Of a stretch of DNA of 64,000 nt, positions 57,910 to 64,000 are shown piece by piece. Below the pieces are notes generated by a model. It searched no databases. It had not been told where the DNA came from and saw nothing but the letters and a program-made list of their open reading frames with translations. The number at the start of each line of letters is the position of its first letter. The first letter of the stretch is position 1. Made by a program: the position numbers and the translations under genes. This stretch comes from Actinomycetes bacterium (lineage in GTDB: Bacteria; Actinomycetota; Acidimicrobiia; Acidimicrobiales; RAAP-2). Location: assembly GCA_021791145.1 (NCBI GenBank), contig JAJYXE010000007.1, positions 1-64,000 on the forward strand, written 5' to 3'.

Positions 57910-59655
57910 TCAACTGCAGAGCAGCAGCTCCAACGCGGCGTCGATGGCGACGAGCTCCCTCGAGGCCGACGCTTGGGCCGCCGAGAGGCCGTCGTCCTTT
58001 GCGGCGACGCCGCCGCCCTCCACGGCACGGACGACCTCGACGTAGACCTTCAGCTTCGGCTCGGTCCCGCTCGGCCTGACCACGACGCGCGCGCCGGTCT
58101 CGAGCCAGTAGGCAAGCACATCGGCCGGCGGAAGGGCGGGCAGACCCTCCTGCCAGACGGCGCCCCGAGCCAGATCGAGCACCCGGGCGACCGCGACGCC
58201 TGCGATCTCTCGGGGGGGCCGGGCGCGAAGGCGCGCCATCTGCCCTGCGAGGTCGCCGGCCGCGATCGCGCGCTGCGACGTGCGATGCACGCCGTAGCGT
58301 CGCATCAGCGTCGCGAGATGCTCGTCGAGCGTCGTCCCACGTGCCCGCAGGTCGCCGGCCAGCGCGAGGACGGCCAGCCCGGCGACGATGCCGTCCTTGT
58401 CGCGCACCGCGTCACCGACGACGTAGCCGAGCGCTTCTTCGTATCCGAACGCAAGCCGGCTCCCCGGGAAGGCGTCGGGCGCCCGCACGATCCACTTGAA
58501 GCCGGTGAGCGTGGCGACGAACGGCACCCCGAAGGCGGCCGCGACCTCTCCGAGCATGCTCGACGACACGATCGACGCCGCGACCAAAGGGCGCGCATCC
58601 TCCTCCCCCGGCGGACGCCACCCGGCGCGGAGGTGCTCGAGGACGAACGCGCCGAGCGCCACGCCGACCTCGTCACCGCTGAGCCTGCGCCATCCCGCAG
58701 CCGCCGCGCCGTCCGGCACCGCCACTGCGAGCCGGTCGCCGTCGGGGTCGTTGGCGAGGACGAGGTCCGCTCCGACCCGGCGCGCTTTCGAGAAGGCGAG
58801 GTCGAGTGCTCCCGGCTCCTCGGGGTTGGGGAAGGCGACGGTGGGGAAGTCGGGGTCCGGCGCCGCTTGCCTGGCCACCACGGAGGGCGGCGGGTAGCCC
58901 GCGAGGCGGAGCGCGTCGAGGAACAGACCGCCCGCGACCCCGTGCATCGCGCTGTAGACCACCGAGAGCGGCTCCGGCGGCCGGGTCCCTCGGGGGACGG
59001 AGCCGACGACGGCACGAAGGTATGCCTGGGACACCTCGTCACCGAGCCGGACGACGAGCGGGCTGGACAGGTCGGCGACCTGCACTTGGGAGAGCGGACC
59101 GACGTGTGCGGCGAGCGCCTCGATCTCCGCGTCGACCGGCGGCACGATCTGGGCACCATCTCCGAGATAGAGCTTGTAGCCGTTGTCCTGGGGAGGATTG
59201 TGGCTCGCCGTGATCATCACCCCCGCGACAGCCCCGACATGTCGGACCGCGAAGGCGAGCAGCGGCGTCGGCCTGTGGTCGGGGAGCCGGTGCACACGGA
59301 TGCCGTGACCGGCGAGGACGGCAGTCGCCTCGTCGGCGAGCTCTCGCGACCGGTGGCGCGCGTCGCACCCCACGACCACGCCCGCATGGCGAGCCTCCGA
59401 CCGGTGCTCGTCGAGCCAGCCGGCCAGGGCGGCGGTCGTCTGGCGGACGACCGCCCGGTTCATCCGGTTGGGCCCCGCGCCGATCGGGCCGCGCAGCCCC
59501 GCGGTCCCGAAGTGGAGGCGATCCGCGAAACGATCCTCCAGCTCGGCGCGTGCCGCCGCGGAGGGGTCGGCGAGCAGGCGCTCGACCTCGTCGCGGTCGG
59601 CGTCGTCCGGGTCCTGCGCGGCCCAGGCACGGGCGGCGTCGAGCAACCGGGTCAC
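57910..59655 (-). CDS. Phosphoglucomutase/phosphomannomutase family protein
   Basis: 581 aa from GTG 59655 (GTGA overlap with the purine nucleoside phosphorylase gene). The four-domain alpha-D-phosphohexomutase signatures are all present: HFGTAGLRGPIGAGPNRMN, active-site ITASHNPPQDNGYKLY (phosphoserine), metal loop NDPDGDRLAVAVPD, sugar loop GYEEALGYVVGDAVRDKDG, phosphate loop RPSGTEPKLKVYVEV. It moves phosphate between C1 and C6 (or C5 of ribose/deoxyribose). The position next to PNP and adenosine deaminase fits phosphopentomutase-like use of ribose 1-phosphate, a specific and testable possibility. Confidence 0.94.
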   Translation of the reverse strand: MTRLLDAARAWAAQDPDDADRDEVERLLADPSAAARAELEDRFADRLHFGTAGLRGPIGAGPNRMNRAVVRQTTAALAGWLDEHRSEARHAGVVVGCDARHRSRELADEATAVLAGHGIRVHRLPDHRPTPLLAFAVRHVGAVAGVMITASHNPPQDNGYKLYLGDGAQIVPPVDAEIEALAAHVGPLSQVQVADLSSPLVVRLGDEVSQAYLRAVVGSVPRGTRPPEPLSVVYSAMHGVAGGLFLDALRLAGYPPPSVVARQAAPDPDFPTVAFPNPEEPGALDLAFSKARRVGADLVLANDPDGDRLAVAVPDGAAAAGWRRLSGDEVGVALGAFVLEHLRAGWRPPGEEDARPLVAASIVSSSMLGEVAAAFGVPFVATLTGFKWIVRAPDAFPGSRLAFGYEEALGYVVGDAVRDKDGIVAGLAVLALAGDLRARGTTLDEHLATLMRRYGVHRTSQRAIAAGDLAGQMARLRARPPREIAGVAVARVLDLARGAVWQEGLPALPPADVLAYWLETGARVVVRPSGTEPKLKVYVEVVRAVEGGGVAAKDDGLSAAQASASRELVAIDAALELLLCS

Positions 59656-60479
59656 AGGCCCGAGACCAGCGCAGCGAGCAGGCGTCCGACGCCCGCCGCC
59701 GCGTCCCTCCCCGCGGCGAGCACCTCTGCGTGGTCGAGCGGGGCCGCCGCTCGCCCCGCGGCCGCGTTGGTGACGAGGGAGACCCCGAGCACCTCCAGCC
59801 CGAGATGCCGCGCGGCGATCGCCTCGAGCACCGTCGACATGCCGACGAGGTCCGCCCCGCCGGACGCGAGCATCGCGATCTCCGCGGGGGTCTCGAAATG
59901 CGGGCCGCGCACGCCTGCGTAGACGCCTTCTTCGAGCGTCGGGTCGAATGCCCGGGCGGCCGATCGCAGCCGCGCGCTGTAGAGGTCGGTGAGATCGACG
60001 AACGCCAGCGCGTACCCTGGCGGAGGCGGCGGCCCCTCCAAGGGTGAGCACGCGGTCAGGTTGAGGTGGTCGCGGATCAGCACCGGCTGGCCGACGTCGT
60101 AGGACGGGTTGATCGCGCCCGCCGCGTTGGTGAGCAAGATGGCCCGGCACCCTGCCGCGGCTGCGGTCCGCACGCCGTGCACCACGGCGGCGGGTGCATG
60201 GCCTTCGTAGAGATGGACGCGCCCGGCGAGCACGAGGATGCGACGTTCTCCCGCTCTCACCGAGCGGACGGTGCCGGGGTGGCCCGCGACGCCCGGAGAC
60301 GGGAAGCCGCCCAGCTCGCTCATGGGGACCTCGGCGTCGGCGGGGCCGATCCCGTCCGCGGCCGACGACCAGCCCGACCCCAAGACGACCGCCGCGTCGA
60401 AGCGCTCGACGCCGGCCGCAGCCCTGAGCGCGGCCGCCGACTCGCGCGCGGCGAGATACGGGTTCTTCGCATCCTCCAC
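59652..60479 (-). CDS. Purine nucleoside phosphorylase
   Basis: 275 aa from the leaderless GTG 60479; ATG 60503 is possible. Trimeric PNP-II family: VVLGSGWSSAADGIG (phosphate loop), FPSPGVAGHPGTV, GRVHLYEGH, LLTNAAGAINPSYDVGQPVLIRDHLNLT, YAGVRGPHFETPAEIAML and GMSTVLEAIAARHLGLEVLGVSLVTNAAAG. It splits inosine and guanosine (and deoxy forms) with phosphate to base plus ribose 1-phosphate. It is followed by the phosphohexomutase gene and preceded by adenosine deaminase: a purine salvage set. Confidence 0.94.
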   Translation of the reverse strand: MEDAKNPYLAARESAAALRAAAGVERFDAAVVLGSGWSSAADGIGPADAEVPMSELGGFPSPGVAGHPGTVRSVRAGERRILVLAGRVHLYEGHAPAAVVHGVRTAAAAGCRAILLTNAAGAINPSYDVGQPVLIRDHLNLTACSPLEGPPPPPGYALAFVDLTDLYSARLRSAARAFDPTLEEGVYAGVRGPHFETPAEIAMLASGGADLVGMSTVLEAIAARHLGLEVLGVSLVTNAAAGRAAAPLDHAEVLAAGRDAAAGVGRLLAALVSGL

Positions 60480-60486
60480 GTGAGCG

Positions 60487-60492
60487 ATCGTA
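60487..60492 (-). promoter_or_regulatory. -10 box TACGAT, leaderless start of the PNP gene
   Basis: On the minus strand TACGAT ends 7 bases before GTG 60479. Confidence 0.5.
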
Positions 60493-60602
60493 GAGCGGAC
60501 CATGCGGCGACCGGGGCGGCCCGGTCGACGCCGGAGAGGTCGTGGAGGGACCTGCACGGCGCCGCGTCCGAGGCGGCGGCGTCGCACGCCCCTCTCAGAC
60601 GA

Positions 60603-61724
60603 TCACCGCGCGCCCGACGCCGCGCGCGCTCGGGCGAACCCCGGCTTGATCACTTCGTTGATGAGCCGGAGGCGCTCGTCGAAGTGCGCGAAGGCGCTCT
60701 TCATGGCGTTGAGCGTCAGCCACTCGAGGTCGTGCCAGTCGTAGCCGAAGGTCTCGGCCACGTCGTGGAGCTCGGAGGACGCGCTCACCCCGCTCATCAG
60801 CCGGTTGTCGGTGTTGACGGTCACCCGGAAGAACAAGGAGCGCAGCAGGCCGATCGGGTGCTCGGCGAGGGTGGCGGCGGCTCCGGTCTGGACGTTGGAG
60901 GTCGGGCACATCTCGAGCGGCACACGCCGGTCCCGGACGTAGCTCGCGAGGCGCCCGAGGGAGACCGACCCGTCGGGGTGCCGCTCGATGTCGTCGAGGA
61001 TGCGGACCCCGTGGCCCAACCGGTCCGCGCCGCAGATCTGCAGCGCCTCCCAGATCGACGGCAGCCCGAAACCTTCACCTGCGTGGATCGTGATGTGGAA
61101 GTTCTCGCGCTGGACGTACTGGAACGCGGCGAGGTGCTCGGTCGGCGGGCTCCCCTTCTCCGCGCCCGCGATGTCGAAACCCACGACGCCCGCGTCCCGG
61201 TAGCGGACCGCGAGCTCCGAGATCTCGAGTGACCGTGCAGCGGTTCGCATCGCGGTCAAGAGCGCGTAGACCCGGATGCCCCGCCCCGTACTGCCTTGCC
61301 GGAACCCCTCCAGCACGGCATCGACGACCTCGCTCGCAGAGAGGCCCTGCGCGGTGTGGAGCTCTGGGGCGAACCGGACCTCGGCGTAGACGACGCCGTC
61401 GTCGGCAAGGTCCTGCGCGCACTCGGCGGCCACTCTCACGAGCGCATCGCGCGTCTGCATCACTGCGACGGTGTGGGCGAATCCTTCGAGATATAGACCG
61501 AGGTCCCCGCGGGCCGCCCCAGCACGGAACCACTTCGACAGCGCGTCGACGTCGGTGGTCGGGAGGCCGCCGTAGCCGGTCTCGCGGGCGAGATCGATGA
61601 CGGTCTGGGGGCGCAGCCCCCCGTCGAGGTGGTCGTGGAGGAGGACCTTGGGGACGCGCCTGATCTCCTCGAGCGCCGGAGGAAAGGCTGCCGGCGCCGC
61701 CCCTGCGCGCGTGCCCGTGCTCAT
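60603..61724 (-). CDS. add: Adenosine deaminase
   Basis: 373 aa from ATG 61724. Metal-dependent amidohydrolase converting adenosine to inosine: [20 protein letters not shown] (HxH zinc ligands), [57 protein letters not shown] (His-Ala-Gly-Glu), [27 protein letters not shown] and [12 protein letters not shown] (catalytic Asp pair). The product feeds the PNP gene just downstream. Its start overlaps the stop of a tiny ORF (ATGA). Confidence 0.95.
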   Translation of the reverse strand: MSTGTRAGAAPAAFPPALEEIRRVPKVLLHDHLDGGLRPQTVIDLARETGYGGLPTTDVDALSKWFRAGAARGDLGLYLEGFAHTVAVMQTRDALVRVAAECAQDLADDGVVYAEVRFAPELHTAQGLSASEVVDAVLEGFRQGSTGRGIRVYALLTAMRTAARSLEISELAVRYRDAGVVGFDIAGAEKGSPPTEHLAAFQYVQRENFHITIHAGEGFGLPSIWEALQICGADRLGHGVRILDDIERHPDGSVSLGRLASYVRDRRVPLEMCPTSNVQTGAAATLAEHPIGLLRSLFFRVTVNTDNRLMSGVSASSELHDVAETFGYDWHDLEWLTLNAMKSAFAHFDERLRLINEVIKPGFARARAASGAR

Positions 61725-61873
61725 GGCCCGATGACCTCGAGCACGAGCAGCTGCGCGAGCAGCTGCACGGGCTGCACCCCGGGCAGCCCGATCGCGAACA
61801 TGGTCCCTGCGAGCTCCTTCGCCCGGCGAGGTGCCCGCAATGCCGGCCGATCGACCGAGGACGCGTGCGCCAA
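61721..61873 (-). CDS. Small ORF translationally coupled to add
   Basis: 50 aa from TTG 61873, with GGAGGGA eight bases upstream, ending in ATGA at the add start. Sequence: a basic half ([16 protein letters not shown]) and a hydrophobic half ([26 protein letters not shown]). I do not recognise it. It could be a small membrane-associated protein, a coupling leader, or the remnant tail of a lost gene. The region 61874-62029 upstream has nothing else I can support. Confidence 0.3.
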   Translation of the reverse strand: MAHASSVDRPALRAPRRAKELAGTMFAIGLPGVQPVQLLAQLLVLEVIGP

Positions 61874-62029
61874 GTCGTTCCCTCCGCTTCTTCCCGGACC
61901 TCGAAAGCCGGGCTGCGGGCACAGGGTACCGGCGACGCGCGAACCGGCGCGCCACAAAAGAGGCGTCCGCCGCCGCAGGCTGGCGATGGGGCCGAGCGGC
62001 CGTCGATCGCAAGATCTCACGACGCGGCC

Positions 62030-63115
62030 TTACACGTTGAAGCGGAACTCCACGACGTCGCCGTCGGCCATCACGTAGTCCTTCCCCTCGATCCGCGCCT
62101 TGCCGGCGGCGCGTGCGGCGGGAACCGATCCCGAGGCGATCAGGTCGCCGTAGCTCACCACCTCGGCCTTCACGAACCCTCGCTGGAAGTCGGAGTGGAT
62201 CACCCCTGCGGCCTCCGGCGCGGTCGCGCCGATGGGGATCGTCCATGCGCGGGCCTCCTTCGGGCCGGCCGTGAGGAACGTGTGGAGCCCGAGAGCGCGG
62301 AAGGCGACGTGCACCAACGCCTCGAGCCCCGACTCTTCCTGCCCGTAGCCTGCCAGGAGCTCTCGCGCGTCGGCGGGGTCCATCCCCGCGACCTCGGCCT
62401 CGATCTGCGCGCAGAGCACCACGGACTCTGCGGGCGCAACGATCGCCGTGAGCCGCTCCCGCAGCGCCGCGTCGGTGAGCTCGTCCTCGGCGACGTTGAA
62501 GACGTAGATGAAGGGCTTGGCGGTGAGGAGATGCAGGTCGCGCAGCGGGGGAAGATCCAGCTCGCCGAGCGCGGAGGCAGCCGAGACGGGCCTGCCCGAG
62601 TCGAGCACGTCACGCGCCCGCTCGGTCGCGGCGAGCTGCGCTGCGAGCTCAGGGCGCATCCTGGCCTCCCGGCGGAGCTTGGCGAGGCGGTTGTCCACGG
62701 TCTGGAGGTCTGCGAGCACGAGCTCGGTGTTGACCGTCTCGATGTCGGCCGCAGGGTCCACCCTTCCTTCGACGTGGACGACGTCGCCGTCCTCGAAGGC
62801 CCGCACAACCTGGCAGACGGCATCGGTCTCGCGGATGGCGGCGAGGAAGCGGTTGCCGAGCCCCTCCCCCTCGGACGCTCCCCTCACCAGTCCGGCGATG
62901 TCGACGAAGGTGACCGTGGCGGGCACGACACGCTCGCTGTCGTAGAGCGCGGCGAGACGCTCGAGCCGCGGGTCGGGCACCGCGACGACGCCGACGTTGG
63001 CCTCGATGGTCGCAAAGGGATAGTTCGCCGCGAGGGCCTCGTTGTCGGTGAGCGCGTTGAAGAGCGTCGACTTGCCCACGTTGGGAAGACCGACGATCCC
63101 CACCGAGAGCGCCAC
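62030..63115 (-). CDS. ychF: Redox-regulated P-loop ATPase YchF (OLA1)
   Basis: 361 aa from GTG 63115, whose first base is also the last base of the preceding gene's TAG stop (TAGTG). Obg-related family that prefers [23 protein letters not shown] (G1), [13 protein letters not shown] (G2), [30 protein letters not shown] (G3), and FNVAED where GTPases have NKxD. The C-terminal TGS domain has [30 protein letters not shown] and the closing [14 protein letters not shown]. It binds ribosomes and has stress roles; the exact function is debated. Confidence 0.97.
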   Translation of the reverse strand: MALSVGIVGLPNVGKSTLFNALTDNEALAANYPFATIEANVGVVAVPDPRLERLAALYDSERVVPATVTFVDIAGLVRGASEGEGLGNRFLAAIRETDAVCQVVRAFEDGDVVHVEGRVDPAADIETVNTELVLADLQTVDNRLAKLRREARMRPELAAQLAATERARDVLDSGRPVSAASALGELDLPPLRDLHLLTAKPFIYVFNVAEDELTDAALRERLTAIVAPAESVVLCAQIEAEVAGMDPADARELLAGYGQEESGLEALVHVAFRALGLHTFLTAGPKEARAWTIPIGATAPEAAGVIHSDFQRGFVKAEVVSYGDLIASGSVPAARAAGKARIEGKDYVMADGDVVEFRFNV

Positions 63116-64000
63116 TACACGAACCCCCCCGCGCGGGCGATCTGCGCGAGGTCGTGCTGCGGGCGCGCACCGAGATGCCCGATCACCGCTGCCGCGCACA
63201 CGGACCCGAGCCGCGCGCACTCGACGGGATCGAGGCCGTGCGTGAGGCCGTAGAGGAAGCCCGACGCGTACATGTCCCCGGCCCCGGTCTTGTCGACGAT
63301 CACCGGCGCGTGCGCAGCCGGCACCTCGACCGGGCCACGGCCGGCGACGACGAAGGAGCCCCGCGCCCCGCAGGTCGCCGCGACGAGGACACCGGTGTCC
63401 TCGGCTGCAGAGAGCGCCTCGTCGAGCGTCGCCGCGCCGAAGAGCCGACGCAGCTCCTCCTCGTTGGCGAAGAGCACGTCGACGTCGTTCACCACCAGCC
63501 CGAGCAGGTCGCGCCGGTGACGTTCCACGCAGAAGGAGTCCGACAACGACAAGGCGACCGAGCGATCGTTGTCGTGCGCCACTTCCACGGCCCGCCGCAT
63601 CGCCTCCTTCGCGCTCGGGCGGTCCCAGAGATAGCCTTCGAGGTAGAGGATGGCGCCGCGGGCGACGAGCTCCTCGGGCACGTCGCGCGGGCCGAGCGTC
63701 GCCGAGACCCCGAGGTGGGTGGCCATGGTGCGCTCTGCGTCCCCGGTCACCAGCACGAGCGAGCGTCCGGTGCCCCGGAGCTCCTCGTCGGCCTCGCCGG
63801 CGCCGGCCAAAGCGGCGTGGAGCTCCACGCCCGACGCGCGCATGTCGTGGAGGAAGACCTCTCCCATGTCGTCGTCGGCGATCTTGCCGATGAACCCCGA
63901 GGTCCCGCCCAGGGCCGCGACGCCGGCAACGGTGTTGGCCGCGGAGCCGCCGGAGACCTCGACGGCGGGGCCGATGGCCGCGTAGATGCGCTCCGCGCGG
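63115..64000 (-). CDS. PfkB-family carbohydrate/nucleoside kinase, partial (5' end outside window)
   Basis: At least 295 residues; the start lies beyond 64000. Ribokinase-fold kinase: GGSAANTVAGVAALGGTSGFIGKIADDDMGEVFLHDM (sugar/nucleoside-binding region), LYLEGYLWDRPSAKEA, FANEEELRRLFG and the anion-hole/catalytic motif VDKTGAGDMYASGFLYGLTHGL with the catalytic Asp. Resemblance is strongest to bacterial adenosine kinase-like members. With adenosine deaminase and PNP close by, a nucleoside substrate is likely but not proven. It is coupled to ychF by the TAGTG overlap. Confidence 0.9.
   Translation of the reverse strand, partial: RAERIYAAIGPAVEVSGGSAANTVAGVAALGGTSGFIGKIADDDMGEVFLHDMRASGVELHAALAGAGEADEELRGTGRSLVLVTGDAERTMATHLGVSATLGPRDVPEELVARGAILYLEGYLWDRPSAKEAMRRAVEVAHDNDRSVALSLSDSFCVERHRRDLLGLVVNDVDVLFANEEELRRLFGAATLDEALSAAEDTGVLVAATCGARGSFVVAGRGPVEVPAAHAPVIVDKTGAGDMYASGFLYGLTHGLDPVECARLGSVCAAAVIGHLGARPQHDLAQIARAGGFV

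Overview
This window is very GC-rich, densely coded chromosomal DNA from an actinobacterium. The evidence is the frequent GTG and TTG starts, the many leaderless promoters, two tiny actinobacterial ribosomal proteins (bS22 at 48171 and bL37 at 53917), Ppx/DUF501/FtsB/enolase neighbours and a RipA-like NlpC/P60 protein. A deep-branching lineage such as Acidimicrobiia is my inference, not something the sequence proves. There is no rRNA, CRISPR array, integrase or intact insertion sequence. No gene-free stretch exceeds about 300 bases.

Layout. 0-1.4 kb: a tRNA with anticodon UAA but a class I body, a decayed PIN-domain remnant, and a divergent HxlR regulator/VOC protein pair. 1.5-9 kb: a minus-strand murE-like, GT2, carboxylesterase run, then on the plus strand a cell-wall endopeptidase, an acyltransferase and an epimerase-like protein. 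9-13.3 kb: a SWIM zinc-finger protein and an SNF2 helicase in a translationally coupled pair. 13.4-28 kb: a glycosyltransferase island of seven genes (several with two catalytic modules), a coiled-coil protein, two very short leaderless upstream ORFs and a Ppx/GppA phosphatase. 28-42.3 kb: a mostly minus-strand housekeeping block of DUF501, ftsB-like, eno, a DUF2142 membrane protein, mazG, mfd, pth, rplY, a serine hydrolase, prs and a shortened glmU. 42.4-48.3 kb: two membrane-protein genes, a DUF4232 lipoprotein, tRNA-Gln, an MprAB-like two-component system and bS22. 48.3-54 kb: ispE, ksgA, tatD, metG, rsmI, DUF192 and bL37. 54-64 kb: a GDPD-like protein, a VOC protein, an unknown protein, a lipoprotein, a secreted protein, a phosphohexomutase, purine nucleoside phosphorylase, adenosine deaminase, ychF and a PfkB-family sugar/nucleoside kinase that runs off the right edge.

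How it fits together. From memory, the 18.6-54 kb housekeeping genes match the Mycobacterium tuberculosis Rv1003-Rv1026 neighbourhood (rsmI, metS, tatD, ksgA, ispE, pth, rplY, prsA, glmU, mfd, mazG, eno, ftsB-like, DUF501, ppx). The clearest departure is that ppx, normally next to DUF501, is separated from it by about 8 kb of glycosyltransferase genes. That makes the island look like an insertion or rearrangement at a conserved locus. The island, the DUF2142 protein and the GT-C-like protein at 42.9 kb suggest a strain-specific cell-surface glycan, but its structure cannot be read from sequence.

Two window-wide themes stand out. First, many starts lie 6-10 bases after a TANNNT -10 box, which means leaderless or nearly leaderless mRNAs. 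Second, short GC-rich tandem repeats recur both between genes and in frame inside protein linkers (SNF2 protein, MazG, MetG, GlmU tail).
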